From assembly GCA_021234155.1 (NCBI GenBank), contig JAJEKV010000058.1, forward strand, positions 4,412,600 through 4,476,599: a DNA stretch of 64,000 nt, in the 5' to 3' direction. Positions 1 to 11,720 of the stretch are shown one piece after another. The position numbers and the translations under genes are program-made. The first letter of the stretch is position 1. Every line of letters starts with the position of its first letter. The notes beneath the pieces are model-generated. The model made no database searches. It saw only the letters and a program-made list of their open reading frames with translations, and had not been told where the DNA came from. The stretch comes from Isoetes taiwanensis. Lineage: Eukaryota > Streptophyta > Lycopodiopsida > Isoetales > Isoetaceae.

Positions 1-402
1 TCTTTCATATCTAGGATCTTTGATCCCAAACATGCCCTGAGGATACAGAAGTCCATGGTTGAATATCCCACCACAGTACCAAATCCAGCTGATGTTCTAC
101 CATGGGACTCAGTCAATGACAAGCCATACCCATGGAAGGCATGGGATGACCTAAGGAAGAGCGACACGGTGCGCTACATTGAAATTGACGGGCAGCACTC
201 AGTTGAGGCAGCGAAGGCGCTTATAGAGAAAATAGATAAGATAGGTGCCAAGGAGTACAGGGAGCACTTCAGCTACAGGCAATGTCGAATCCTTAGTCAT
301 TACACGCCTCAACTTGCACTGACTACAATAAGTGCAGACTTGAACACAACTGCAAGGGTGGTACAATACAACTCGTAAGTGCCTTTGTTTCTTAATAACC
401 TC

Positions 403-483
403 AGTCGCGCTACGCGCGAGACTGCAGATCAATGTTGGGCTGCAGACCCAACGTTGGTCTGGTGTCTCGCGCATAGCGTGACT
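403..483. repeat. 81-bp foldback (MITE-like hairpin) inside intron 375-572
   Basis: The first 20 bases (AGTCGCGCTACGCGCGAGAC) pair with the last 20 (GTCTCGCGCATAGCGTGACT) with two mismatches. The inner parts (CAGATCAATGTTGGG and CCCAACGTTGGTCTG) also pair, so nearly the whole unit folds on itself. A half-arm of the same family lies at 512-528 and another in the next well-supported intron at 2548-2565. Confidence 0.65.
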
Positions 484-2547
484 AAGCTTTTTACTTTCTC
501 TATTCGGAATGCTCGTGCTACGCGCGAAATGGAGATCTATATGGTACTAATGGTTTTATATTCTTATCTCAGACCATATCCCATGCAATTGAGGCAAGTT
601 AGAAATCAATGGATTGAGCTTGGCCGTCCAATTTCAAAGAGAAAGAAGCAGGGGGAGAAGAAAGACAAGTCTTACGACGAAGTGATTAAGATGATCAGCA
701 AGGTCATCATACAAAAGAAGAAGGATGTTGATTGTGATGAGGCTATTAAACGCCTCAAGGTGGCACAAGGAGTTTGAGTATATAATGTGTATGGGTGGTT
801 TTGCTTAGTGGACTATTTCGTCCTCTAGGTTTTGAGTCCCATGTCACAAGTCCCTTGTATGTATCTTGATTTTTCTTGATAATAGATTGTCTCCTTCAAA
901 GAAAAAAAGAAGAAGAAGGATGTTGCAGAGGAGGAAGAGGAAACTGGCACCAAGAAGAAGAAGTCCAAGGAAGGCCCATCAGATTCCTACCACATAGTGT
1001 TCAGTCCTGATCATGTGTGGGACAAATGGAATGAGGTGTGGAACAAGTGGACTACAGGAGAGCTTGTAGGAAAAGCAGGGAAACCTGAGAAAGGATCCCT
1101 TGAAGATTTTACAGTTACAGACTTGAGGAGTGCACGGGGGTTAAGGGAAGAAGAAATTCTCAAGGTGCTCCAGTCTGTTATAGATGGACAAGTCTTTGTG
1201 AAGAAGGTCTCAAAAATCAAAGAGGTACCATCCTTTCCAGAGGCCTGCAAGTCCATGAAAGACCTCCGCATCATGAGGGAGGCCATCTCAAAGGAGCTCT
1301 TCGAGATGTCTGGAATACAAAACCTATCTGAGCAAGGTATCTTGGGCATGATGAAAATAACAGATGAAGACCTGCTCAGGTACTCGAAGTGGTCGCCTGG
1401 ATTTATTCAAGCATATAAATCCAGGAACAAGGAAAAACCAGCCCATCTGCCATCAAAGGTCCGTGTGGAGCTGAGGTGCAGAGTCAGCGGGGACTTGGAC
1501 ATTCCTGAGACTATATCAGAAACCTACATGGTGAAGTCCTGTCAGGGTTCCATGGTTGTTGCCACCCAGACTATTCCAAAGACAGCTTCATTGTTTGTGG
1601 TGGACTGTCGGACATACCCTCAAGATATAGACTACTACATCTCTATGCTCTCAAATTGTAGCAGACCACCCAAGAGTACATCACACTTGTGTTCCTGTCT
1701 GAACCTGCAGAGGAATATCCAAAGATCTTGCAGAAGGATGGTCGCCAAAAGCTTCCTGAGCCGATACTCAGATTTACAGAGAAGGAGAGCTTGGATAATT
1801 ACCTCTGGACGGATGAGCTTACTCCTAACCTGACTACTGAGGAATGTGAGAAGGAATTAGAGTACAAACAGGTTGGCCTGAAGGGAGGTGCAGTGAACAA
1901 GTACAGACTAAGCTCGAACTTGGCTTTCTACCTCGTGGATACATTTGTGCCCAAGGGAGGCTTAGTCTGTGACTACTTTATCAATGGTAGGGTTGGGCGT
2001 GAAACTCTAGCCAATGGCAGAAAAGTTCAAAGCTGAGTGGCCACTGAGCAGCAGAAAGAGTTTCTGGAGCTGTATTATCCTGATATGGAGAAGCATCATC
2101 TGACATATCAGGGGAAGCAAGCACAGATGGAGAATCGGCAAGGTCAAAACGATGCAAAGAGGGAGAGAAAGAAGAAGGAGGCAGAGCAAGAGTCTGAGGC
2201 GGAGGATGCAGGGGATGACACTTCAGAAGAAACTGTCTCTCATGAGGAGTCCGCTTTGAAAGAAAGTGAAACTGAATCACGAAGTCCACCACCAAAGTCA
2301 CCACCAATCATGGATCCACAGACTCAGGAGAAGTTGGCAAAGGCCTTATCAGATGAGGAGAAAATTCTTGAGGTAAATCCAGAAGAACTAGATATGCAGA
2401 ATACTTCTTTTCTTCCTGAACAAACTGACCCTAGTCCTATCAGAGCTGAAGAAGAAGATAGGACATCCAGGATGGGAGAAAAGGCGACTTCACCCACAAA
2501 AGAGTAAGTCATATCGATTTTTTTCATATGGATCATTTATTTAGCAT

Positions 2548-2565
2548 GTCTCGCGCGTAGCGCGA
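2548..2565. repeat. Second intronic copy of the CTCGCGCGTAGCGCGA arm
   Basis: GTCTCGCGCGTAGCGCGA in intron 2504-2622 matches the arm of the foldback at 403-483 and is itself nearly palindromic. Two introns of the same gene therefore carry the same motif. Confidence 0.5.
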
Positions 2566-3259
2566 TTGTATTATTCTTACGTATCAAAAAAATTTATTAA
2601 CTTTGAAATATGCATTGTGCAGAGAGGAGACTACTTCAAATAACAACAAACTTATTCTCTTCGACCTAAATGGAGTTCTTATCAAGTCCTTCTCCAAGGC
2701 AGAGTACTGTGCTGCACCTCCTTTTCCTGGAGGGGTTCTAGAGGCAAAGACCAAACGGGTGTATCCAAGACCTGGTGTTTACAAATTGTTGAGACATCTG
2801 AAGGACAGAGCCAGCATTGGTATATGGTCATCCATGCTGCGAAACAATATATTAGAGATTAAAGAAGTTGTTCTAGAGCTGAAGAACTTTGATTTCTATA
2901 TTATATTAGATCAAGATAATTGTGAGATTGTTCGTCGACCACAACATGGAGCAAAGAATATCTTCATCAAGAATATACATGAGGCCTTGGAGGTGATAAA
3001 AGGATTTCCAGAAGAGCAGATATGTTTGGTGGATGATGATCCCATCAAGTGTTGCTTGAACGTAGACAGCAACATAAATCCTTCGACATGGCACCCAAAT
3101 AATGTAGATGAAGAGAATTGACTGTCAGCAGAGACACTACAGATGTTTAAGTCCCTCATATCAGCCCCTACAGTGCCTGCTTTCCTGAGTGTTAGACCAG
3201 ATTTGCAAGGAAAAGCAAACCCTACAGACTATGATCTGGTTGTAAAAAATTACTGTCAA

Positions 3260-3538
3260 TGAAAATGTGCTCAGATTTGTAAAAATACTTCTACATGTAC
3301 ATAATTTATATGAATATATACAAGATAATGCAAAATTAGTTTGGCCTTGACTCTTTCCAGTACATTATACCTTTTTCCCTTGGTTTTATTGTCACTAATT
3401 TCTAACACACCCAATAAATGGCGCAATATTGCCACCAATTCATATTCAAAAACAGGACACAATTTCAAGCTCAAAACATAGGGAAAAAACCCGAGGTAAA
3501 AAAAATGAACAGTGGAATAATTTCAAAATAACGAAATC
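3260..3538. other. Spacer, nothing recognised
   Basis: AT-rich sequence between the end of the FCP1-like frame and the Helitron relic. No coding frame, repeat or RNA gene seen. Confidence 0.4.
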
Positions 3539-4305
3539 GTGGTTAAAGGGTATGTTCAATATATACGGCAAACAGATAAAGACACAAATATTGTGCCATA
3601 TTCTCCATTCCTTCTAAAACACCTTGACTGCCATATGAATATTGATGTTGCAGCAACTGTCCACATCTTTGTGTACCTATATACGTACCTTTATAAGGAT
3701 TTTGATAAAGTTGAGTATCAAATAGATCGCAATCCATGGGAATCAAGAGATATTGATGATTATAATAATAGAAGGTATTTATCCTCAATAGAAGGTGCAT
3801 GGTGCATTTTTCAGTTTCACATGACAGAAATGCAACCTGCAGTGAAATGCTTTTCATTGCACTTGGAACCTGGCTACTGCACGCACTTGATAGATATTTT
3901 CTCAGACCTTTAGATGAACAATTTTCAAAACTTATGTATGCTGACTATAATGAGATGTATGTAATGCAATCAGTAAAAGCAGCAAAGGGTAATGCTGATG
4001 AGTATTTTGAACAAGAAAAATTAGGAGTAATTCAAAGTATAGTCCGCAGACGAGCACGAGCCGAATTGATCTGCAGGATACATCTTGTCCTGCCACATAA
4101 TGGAGAATTTTTCTATCTTCGCCAACTTCTATTGCATAGTACTCCAAGATCATGGGTTGACCTCACATACTTTAATGGTGAAAGGTATACTTCATACTAA
4201 TAGGAAATAGTGGATGCGACGGGCCTATTGAATGACACAACTGAACCAATAATGGTTATGGAAGAAGCCATCAATTACTTGCAAGCTCCATCTCAGTTGC
4301 AGTAA
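3539..4305 (+). pseudogene. Helitron Rep/helicase fragment
   Basis: The first frame (3539-3913) reads like the Helitron Rep-helicase region before the helicase core: NIVPYSPFLLKHLDCHMNID, then YLYTYLYKDFDKVEYQ, then DIDDYNNRRYLSSIEGAWCI, matching the family's KYLFKY-KG-D and DEI-Y-RY-S-EA-WR blocks. A second frame (overlapping, to 4200) holds AKGNADEYFEQEKLG and GEFFYLRQLLLH, matching the family's GE-FYLR-LL block. A last stretch to about 4305 has ATGLLNDTTEP and EEAINYLQAPSQLQ, matching the GLL...EA...QLR block. The reading frame shifts and stops several times. Neither the rolling-circle HUH site nor the helicase motifs are present, so this is an internal fragment. It stops abruptly at a Ty3/gypsy relic. 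Confidence 0.65.
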
Positions 4306-4309
4306 GCTT

Positions 4310-5046
4310 TCTTTATCACAATTACATTTCTCGATTTGGTGCTTCAACCATTCTTTTGTCTGATCGGGGAACTCATTTCATGGGGAAGTAGTAGCTCAAT
4401 TAACAGAAAAGATTGGTGTTCAACATGTGCAAGCTTCTGCTTATTATCCACAGGGAAATGGACAAGTTGAGTCTACTAACAAAATTTTGAAAGCTATCTT
4501 GGCTAAAACAGTGAAGGATAATCAAAGAAACTAGCATGAAGCTTTGACTAGTGCCGTATGGAGTTTCAAGTGTACTTACAAGTTGGCTACATGATTTATA
4601 CCATTTGAATTGGTTTATGGAGTGCAAGCTGTAATGCTTATTCATTTGGACATTCCTTCGCGCTCATTTGTGGAGCTATCTTATTATGAGAATTTAGGAG
4701 AAGTTCCAACTCCAAATCAGGTGCATAATAGAATGGATGATTTTGCTGCAATTGCGAGATGAGACAAGAAGCAGCAGACTTCAATATGAGGCATAAACAA
4801 AAAGTAAAGCTTATCAAAGACAAGTTAGAGGCTGTTAATCCATTTGAAAAAGGGCAATTGGTGTTGTGCAGGACCACTAAGAAGCATCTATCCAAATTTC
4901 AAAGCCCATGGGAAGGTCCATTTCTGATTGATAAAGAGGTACCAGGTGGGGCTTTCTACTTGATGACTCTAGAAGGGAAATTGTTGCCTAATCCCAGAAA
5001 TAGCAAGGATCTTAGGCCTTATTTTGGAAGAGAAGTGCTATTTTAA
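4310..5046 (+). mobile_element. Ty3/gypsy relic: integrase core and C-terminus
   Basis: The plus strand carries the integrase landmarks LLSDRGTHF, GVQHVQASAYYPQGNGQVES and FELVYGVQA. It ends in a gypsy-type integrase tail (KLLPNPRNSKDLRPYFG), like the tail of Athila/Tat-class elements. It is a fossil with several breaks. No LTR, primer site or reverse transcriptase is attached in this window, so it is a fragment of an old copy. Confidence 0.7.
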
Positions 5047-6037
5047 GGGATTTAGCTTTGGCATAGCTCCAATTACAGGGAATTCGTGGAGAATTTTTGA
5101 GTTAGAACAGGTCATTTTTTTTGTCAAAACATATGGTGACAGTTCAATAATACACGATCTATCCTACATCGATGGATGTGTTTCAGCGATAAGAATCCAA
5201 CGAGCTATGGTGCAGGTCAAACAAACTTCTGGAACTTAAGATATCAGCTTTCAAATTTTGCTATAGTTACAGAGGCTCTGTTTCGTCACTGTTATTTTAG
5301 ATCAATTTGTTTTGTACCAGTTATTTGGATTTTAAAAGGGTAATTTTCTTTCTTAACATACATGTAAATATGTCATTTGGGGATATGCCCCAAGGACCAT
5401 ACTAGTATCTTTTGGTGTGGGTTCTCCGCCACGGAGTGGCACATTTTCCCACTGTGGTCGCTATTGTTGGGATGGTCACCACAGTCACCACATTCACCAC
5501 AGTCACCACAGTCACCACTGTTGGGATGGTATATGAGATAGTATATCGTATATGGAGTGATATATGCATATGCACGCGTATGCATAGAGGAGATATGCAC
5601 GCACGCATTGTGGTGTGTGCTATCGATTATCCACCACTATGTCATCAGAGGGAGAGAACACAGAGAGAGACCGTTTATGAGAGAGAGATTATCTTGATCT
5701 AGATATGGAGATTATGAGTCTTTATATTGTGCATTACATAGATCTGGTTGTTTGAAACTTGGATTACTAGTTTTTCATCTTTCTTGCGAGGTTGGAGTTT
5801 AAGATCTAATAGGAACCCTACACCTTGCTGCTAAGAACAATGCATGAAGAACTCGAAATATCTCATATCCTAATTTTTGAAGAATGTTTCAAGAAGGAAA
5901 TATCCCATAAGATCAGACTTGACAGGAAAAAATCTAGGGGAGAAGTCAAATCTCGCTCCAAGCAGGGGTTGTTGGACCTCGACAGAAGCTCGTCTCCCAT
6001 TTTATCTCGAGGCATGGGGTATAATTTCTGTCTCTAT
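5047..6037. other. Non-coding stretch with a short CACAGTCAC-type array
   Basis: No gene is recognised. At 5468-5525 a 9-base unit (CACAGTCAC and variants) repeats about five times between two copies of TGTTGGGATGGT. The sequence from 5573 to 5700 is purine-rich with GAGA runs and may be LTR remnant of the gypsy relic to its left, but no paired LTR is visible. Confidence 0.35.
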
Positions 6038-6125
6038 GCTTAGATGTACATATGCCACTCCATCTCTGGGGTCTGTAGATGCTTAAATGTACAAATACCA
6101 CTTCATCTCTAGGTTTGTAGATGCT
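6038..6125. repeat. Two-copy direct tandem repeat, about 40 bp
   Basis: A unit starting GCTTAGATGTACATATGCCA and ending GTAGATGCT is followed at once by a diverged copy starting GCTTAAATGTACAAATACCA. Confidence 0.6.
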
Positions 6126-6129
6126 ATGC

Positions 6130-6690
6130 TAGTAGCGATTGACCGCCTTGGTTTCCCCAAGTTCAAGTCATTCTCCCAGAACTATGGCTCCACGTACCAG
6201 TTTTCCCCGCCAGGTCTGCTCTTACCCAGCTCGATTTCTTCCTTCCAGGTCGGTCCCCCTCCACCAATGACCTGGAAAGCCAAGGATATAGCCAGAAAAT
6301 AAGCCAAGGATAATCCCAATCTGCCACCTCCACCTACTGCAGTCTTAGACAGATGTCTTGGAAACTCCTTCTACTGCAGCCCGTCAGATACCATCTCAGC
6401 CACACTTCAGCGAATTCGATGTGCAATGACTATTACAGATGATTCTGTACAGTTGCCATTGGGAACCTGGCATCAGGTTATAGAGCTTCTTGAGCTCCTT
6501 ATTGGAACGTTACCTCTTTGAACTTTCTCCAGCCACCGACCACCTCTGTAGACATGATCCGAGTTGATGCCATGGTGGAAATCGAGCCAAAGATGTCTCC
6601 AAGCAACTTCCGAGTAGATGCCATAGTCCAAGCTGACGCAGTCACTTAGCCACTACCTTATACAAATTTAGACGTAGATATACAAGATGC
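6130..6690 (+). mobile_element. Possible LINE ORF1 region, left of element C
   Basis: This is non-repetitive, moderately GC-rich sequence with broken coding character (for example PPPPMTWKAKDIARK). Its main support is context. Element C interrupts it with a clean target duplication, and the continuation on the other side (11721-12369) looks like a LINE ORF1 end with a LINE tail. On its own this side shows no diagnostic motif. Confidence 0.25.
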
Positions 6691-6695
6691 AACTC

Positions 6696-6919
6696 TAAAA
6701 TGGACTCTTGACGTGGCACGCTATCTCACCACCCAACCACGAGCCCTCAGCTATGACACAGCTGCCCCAGAGCTCTCCCCCGAGCTACTATATAGCATGC
6801 ACGCCCCTTTAGTCCATCTTTGGACCAAAGCCCTCTTTGGACCATAGGCCCCCTTTTGGACTAAAGGCCCTCTTTGGACTAAAAGCCATCTTTGGACTCC
6901 ACGTCCTTAGCATATAGCA
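6696..6919 (-). repeat. Element C 3' LTR
   Basis: On the minus strand it begins TGCTATATGCTAAGG and ends CCATTTTA. It contains about six imperfect CTTTGGAC units. A purine-rich tract (AAGAGGGGGG on the minus strand) lies just inside it at about 6920-6935. Confidence 0.85.
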
Positions 6920-9900
6920 TTACCCCCCTCTTGACATTGCAGCAGTCCTCTGCTACAAAAGGGTGTCTAAATACCTTTAGCCATCCGAGCATAATCCTTC
7001 CTTGGCCCTCGCTTAGGCCGGCTAGTAGAAGCCTGTGCTTGGACTTCCTCTTGTCCCTCGGCTTCCTTTGCTTTCCGATCTTTATATTCTCTAAGAATAT
7101 CCGGATAAGCTTCTAAAACATTGCCACACACCCATGAAGCGTCCTCCAAAGGTTTGTGAGTGAACTTAACCAAATATTGTCTTGAACCACTAGTGGATTT
7201 ATCCGCCAAAATTGTTTCCGGCTCTAGAACTTCGGAATCATCAATCAATTCTGGCTCAGTCAACCTCCCAAGTTGAGGTAACTCCTTACCATGATAAGCC
7301 TTTAGGAATGAAACATTCACTACATCATGCATTTTCCAACCTTGAGGCAATCTTAATTGATATGCATTCTCATTGACCACTTTAATAACTTGAAATGGTC
7401 CATGGAAACGGGGTGCCAACTTAAGATCCTTCTTGCGCGCATCTTTCTTAAAGTGGCCTTTATGGATCCTCATCCATACCCAATCTCCTTCCTTAAAAAC
7501 CATTGGTTGCCGCAACTTAGATGATTTATTTGCAAAAGATGCTTGAGCATCTCGAATACGAGCTTGAAGCAAGTCTATGAGATCCTTATGCTCAATAACC
7601 AAATCATCAGCAGCTGGAACATCCTCACACACTCGAAAGAGTGGCTCCCGCACAGGCTGACCATAGACCGCCTGAAAAGGGGTCATCTTTATGGTAGACT
7701 GATAGGTATTATTATACACAAATTCAGCAATAGGCAAATACTCTTCCCAATGACCTTGATGTTCATTGACAAACCCCCTTAAGATGGAACAAATAACTTT
7801 ATTTACCACCTCGGATTGTCCATCAATTTCTGGGTGAAAAGCAGTGGACCTCAACTCTGTCCCCAATGCCTTCCAGAATTTACTAGTAAACTTTGTATCA
7901 CGATCAGATACAATAATCTTTGGCAACCCATGTAGCCTAAATATCTCTTTGATAAAGAGCGTAGCCGCTATCCGAACAAGGAATAAAATGAGCGTGCTTA
8001 GTTAAACAATCAACAATTGTCCAAATGACAGTGTTCTTGCGAGAACTGGGAGGAAGACCAACAATAAAATCCATAGTGATCTGTTCCCACTTTGCCTCCG
8101 GAATAGGCAAGGATAAAGGAACACCATGAGGTTTCTTGTTCGCTTTCTTTATCCGTTGACAAGTAACACAATGCCAAATATGAACCAAAACATCTCTCCG
8201 CAATCCAGGCCAAATAAAGTATGGTTCAAGCTTTGCCAAAGTTGCCCCCACGCCACGATGACCCGCAGTAGGTGTTTAAGAATAAGTGACCGAAAGTTCC
8301 GCACAACGCATAGTTTTGGACCTTTATACAAGAACCCATTAACGATCTTATATCCATATGCATTGCCACTTTGAGCTAACAACCAAATATCTTTATAATC
8401 AGGGTCAGTGACATACAATGGCTTCATTTCCTCCAAATGGTTGGATTGTGCTATAGAAAGAGAACAAACTGCATAACGTCTACTTAAAGCATCAGCTACA
8501 ACATTCTCTTTACCAGGACGATAATCCACTGAGAAATCATATTGCTGCATAAAAGCAACCCATTTCAACTGCCTTTCCGATAATGTTTTCTGTGAAACAA
8601 TGTGCCTAATGCTTTGGTGGTCAGTCAAAATATGAACTGTTGACCCTATAAGATAGTGTCGCCACACTTTCAAAGCATGAATGGCCTTTAAATTCCTTAT
8701 CATAAACACTATATCTACTTTTGTCATCGAAAACTTCCGACTTTCATAAGCAATAGGATGACCATCACGCATCAAAACCGCGCCCAAAGCCATACCACTT
8801 GCATCAACACATAACAAGAAAGGTAGACCAAACTTTGGCAAGCGCGAGTAATCAGGAGGATTAACCATGGCATCCTTTAAAACTTGGAAAGCAAACCGAT
8901 GATTATGATTCCATTGGAAAGGAACATCTTTTCAGAGCAACTAAATAAATATGAAGCTAAACGAGCAAAATTCTGTACAAACTTCCTATAATAGCGCATA
9001 AGCCCAAAAAAGGAACGCAATGCAAAGAATCGGAAAGTAGGAACAGGCCAATCCACAATTGCTTGTACCTTACTGGGATCAACTTTAAGACCCTCAGTGC
9101 AAACAATATGACCAAAATATTCAATTTCCGATTGAAAAAATATACTTTTCTTAGGATTAAGAGTAATAGACTCCTCCCTTAACCGACGGAAAACCTCCCG
9201 CAAATGCAAGTAATGATCTTCCTCGGACTTACTAAAAACTAATATGTCATCAAAGAACACGACAACATAAACACCATGCACATCTTCAAATATTCGCCCC
9301 ATTAGCCTCGCAAAAGAAGTTGGCGCGATTTGTAAGTCCAAATGGCATGACTAAAAACTCATAATGTCCAAAGGTTGTCCTAAACGCAGATCTTGTGAAC
9401 ATCTTCAAAGCAACCTTAAGTTGCCAATACCCTGACTTAAGATCAAGATGGCTAAAAACTGTGGCACCTTGGAGTTGATCAAACAAATCATCCCTTGGTA
9501 TAGGAAACCAATTCTTTATGGTTATCTTATTCAAAGCGCGATAATCTATACACATCGCCAGAATTATCTTTTTCTTAACCAACAAGACAGAGCACCAAAA
9601 GGTGAAGAACTATGGCGGATCAATCCGGCTTGAAGTAACTCATCGGGCGGCCTAATCTCAACTTGTTGGCCATGCATTTCTCGATAAGGAGCTTGATTAG
9701 GAGGTTCTTTCCGGGAAGAAGATCAATCCTGCGGGTCCTCCAAACGTTGGGGTGGCAAAGTTTGTGGCATTTCATTTGAAAAGACATCATCAAAATAATG
9801 CAAAAAGATTGTTTGACGCTCATTTAATGGAGATACATCTATCTTAGAACGCAAAACCACCAAATACACAAAATGAGTTTTCATTGCCAAACGTTTAAAC

Positions 9901-11478
9901 CTGCATAACGTAAACTGTTGGAATAGGGGAAACAATATCATCCTTCACAAACTTGAAGGTCTTTTTAACCCCTTCCAAGGATAACATAACAATACCCGCC
10001 TTCCAATCTATAAGAGGATTAATAGCCTTATGCCATGGCATGCCTAGAATAATATCCATACCTCCAAGGTCAGAAACCATGAAAGAACGTTTACAGATAT
10101 ATCCCTGCAATTGAAATACAACATCCTTGACCATAAATGAAGAAGGCGGAGGGGCAACATTCAAGAAAGCAGAAGCTAATTCTACATCACTTGATAAAGG
10201 AATAGAAGTTAATTTTAGTTCTTTCACCAAGCGGCGTAAATAAAATCAAACTCATTTGCCGGATCGAATAAGACATGTACTTTTTGATCTTGAATAGTAG
10301 CCCAAAATCGTAAGAGACTACTATTCTCAACAAAATCCATATCCGATTTTTCCCGGACCGTAGCCACCTTCTTCCCTTTTCCATCTCCATGAACGAAGCT
10401 ACTTTTTACTTTTTTATCCTCTTTCTTAGTCCCAGACTTAAGAGTAGGTGTAGCGTCCTTTCGTTCCCCTTTCTTCTTTTCCAAGTAAGTAGGGCATTCA
10501 TAAAACTTATGATCAGTTGAATAACAAACAAAGCACTTATTTTCCCGCATAAGCCGCTTCTTGCGTGCTTGATACGATTCCTTTGGCTCTTTAGCCCCAA
10601 CAGGTTCATTATCTGCAACGTCTGTGTGCGGCCGTTTGAATGGCCCAAACCCTGGAGCAGATCCCATTGATTTATCCCGACAACCACTCGCCTCTTTCAT
10701 AGAAACTTTGAGGCCACGTTGAGCATTAATGGCTTCAGTAAGGGCCAAACCTTCCTCCTCTACTTTCTCTCGCCATCTTACTGAGCTCACCAAAAGAAAG
10801 ATTAGCAACTGCGCAGTCGAAGCTTTGCGGTACTAACGATGAACCCCACCCATGAGTTTTTCGGACTTTCAAGTATCATTTTTACTAAGTTGAAGTCCTT
10901 TCTTTAAAACTCGTGCGGCGAAGGATCGAACAGTTTCCATGTTTTGTTGGGTCAACTTATTCCATTCAATGATAAGATCGCGCTCCCAATTATGACCCAA
11001 AAAAATGATTTTGATTTGCTTTTCAAATTCGCCAAAGGTAACAATAGGTTGATCGACCGGGCTGGTTCTTTCTCGGATATCCCACCACCCGGTCTTTGCA
11101 ACCCCATCCAGATGACTTCAAAGAAAATATAACCGAAAGTGTCCTCGTCATCTTTAGTCTTAGCAAAATATGAATTCAAATCCCGAAACCACGCGAACAA
11201 TTCATCCGCATCACTAGTGGCAGCGGAATACTTTTTGAATTCAATTTTGACATTGGCACCCGTTTTGATGCCACTACGTGGACGCTTCGCTTCTTTGCTT
11301 TGAATCGCCCACCAAGGCCGCAGAGAATCCAACTCTTGCAGCTCCGCAATTCGAGCCTCGGCAGCTGCAAGTTTTTCTCTCATGAGCGAATTATCATGCT
11401 CTAACTCAAAAAGTTTTTCCTTGAGCTCTTCATCTTCCAAGTTAACATTGGCAGGGGAACCGACCATCGAAACTTGTT

Positions 11479-11490
11479 GCTCTGATACCA
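11479..11490 (-). other. Element C primer-binding site
   Basis: The minus strand reads TGGTATCAGAGC one base inside the 5' LTR. This is the standard complement of the plant initiator tRNA-Met 3' end used by Ty3/gypsy elements. Confidence 0.85.
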
Positions 11491-11491
11491 C

Positions 11492-11715
11492 TAAAATGGA
11501 CTCTTGACGTGGCACGCTATCTCACCACCCAACCACGAGCCCTCAGCTATGACGCAGCTGCCCCAGAGCTCTCCCCCGAGCTACTATATAGCATGCACGC
11601 CCCTTTGGTCCATCTTTGGACCAAAGCCCTCTTTGGACCATAGGCCCCCTTTTGGACTAAAGGCCCTCTTTGGACTAAAAGCCATCTTTGGACTCCACGT
11701 CCTTAGCATATAGCA
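11492..11715 (-). repeat. Element C 5' LTR
   Basis: It matches the LTR at 6696-6919 over its full length with two transitions. It is followed outward by the target duplication AACTC at 11716-11720. Confidence 0.85.
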
Positions 11716-11720
11716 AACTC

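Larger units (their letters stand above)
1..3259 (+). pseudogene. Multi-domain gene, 3' part: ParB-like + degenerate DNA-methyltransferase-like + FCP1-like phosphatase
   Basis: The frame is already open at base 1, so the gene starts outside the window. Four exons fit with matching phase: 1-374, 573-759, 886-2503 and 2623-3259. Introns 375-572 (GTAAGT...CTCAG) and 2504-2622 (GTAAGT...GTGCAG) are convincing; 760-885 (GTGGCA...AATAG) is weaker. Exon 1 carries IDGQHSVEAAK, like the GQH/GER signature of ParB/sulfiredoxin-fold domains. Exon 3 has a lysine/glutamate-rich linker, then a stretch resembling N4/N6 DNA methyltransferases (GGLVCDYFINGRVGRETLANGRKV, split here as CDYFINGRVGRETLANGRKV, against the family's D-x-F-x-G-x-G-T...GR); the DPPY-type motif reads VDCRTYP, so catalysis looks lost. 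Exon 4 is FCP1-like, with LFDLNGVLI, GIWSSMLRNN and CLVDDDPIKC. Breaks: one frame change near 1660 and in-frame TGA codons at 2034-2036 and 3119-3121; after each TGA the frame continues sensibly. The family is host-like; its role is unknown to me. Confidence 0.6.
6696..11715 (-). mobile_element. Element C: Ty3/gypsy chromovirus, complete outline, broken
   Basis: LTRs at 6696-6919 and 11492-11715 (224 bp each) differ at only two sites by eye, both transitions. The target duplication AACTC lies at 6691-6695 and 11716-11720. On the minus strand the order is 5' LTR, primer site, gag (about 10.2-11.5 kb, with a CCHC knuckle CFVCYSTDHKFYEC near 10.5 kb), protease region (9.9-10.3 kb), reverse transcriptase (8.9-9.6 kb, VVVFFDDILVFSK), RNase H (8.2-8.9 kb), integrase (7.3-8.25 kb, IIVSDRDTKF) and a chromodomain (7.0-7.25 kb, QYLVKFTHKPLEDASW), then polypurine tract and 3' LTR. 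The coding part carries roughly eight or more breaks. The near-identical LTRs point to a recent insertion, so the copy was probably mobilised by another element. Confidence 0.9.

Noticed and set aside
1981-2307. Minus-strand open frames opposite the ParB/FCP1-like gene
   Set aside because: They mirror an acidic, low-complexity stretch of the plus-strand coding sequence and have no domain of their own.
2034-3121. TGA as selenocysteine or as an RNA-edited codon in the ParB/FCP1-like gene
   Set aside because: Land plants lack selenoproteins, and U-to-C editing of stops is an organelle process. A frame change near 1660 also argues for simple decay.
5373-5608. Cys/Gly/Asp-repeat protein encoded near 5.4-5.6 kb
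   Set aside because: The peptide repeats only translate the short CACAGTCAC DNA array.
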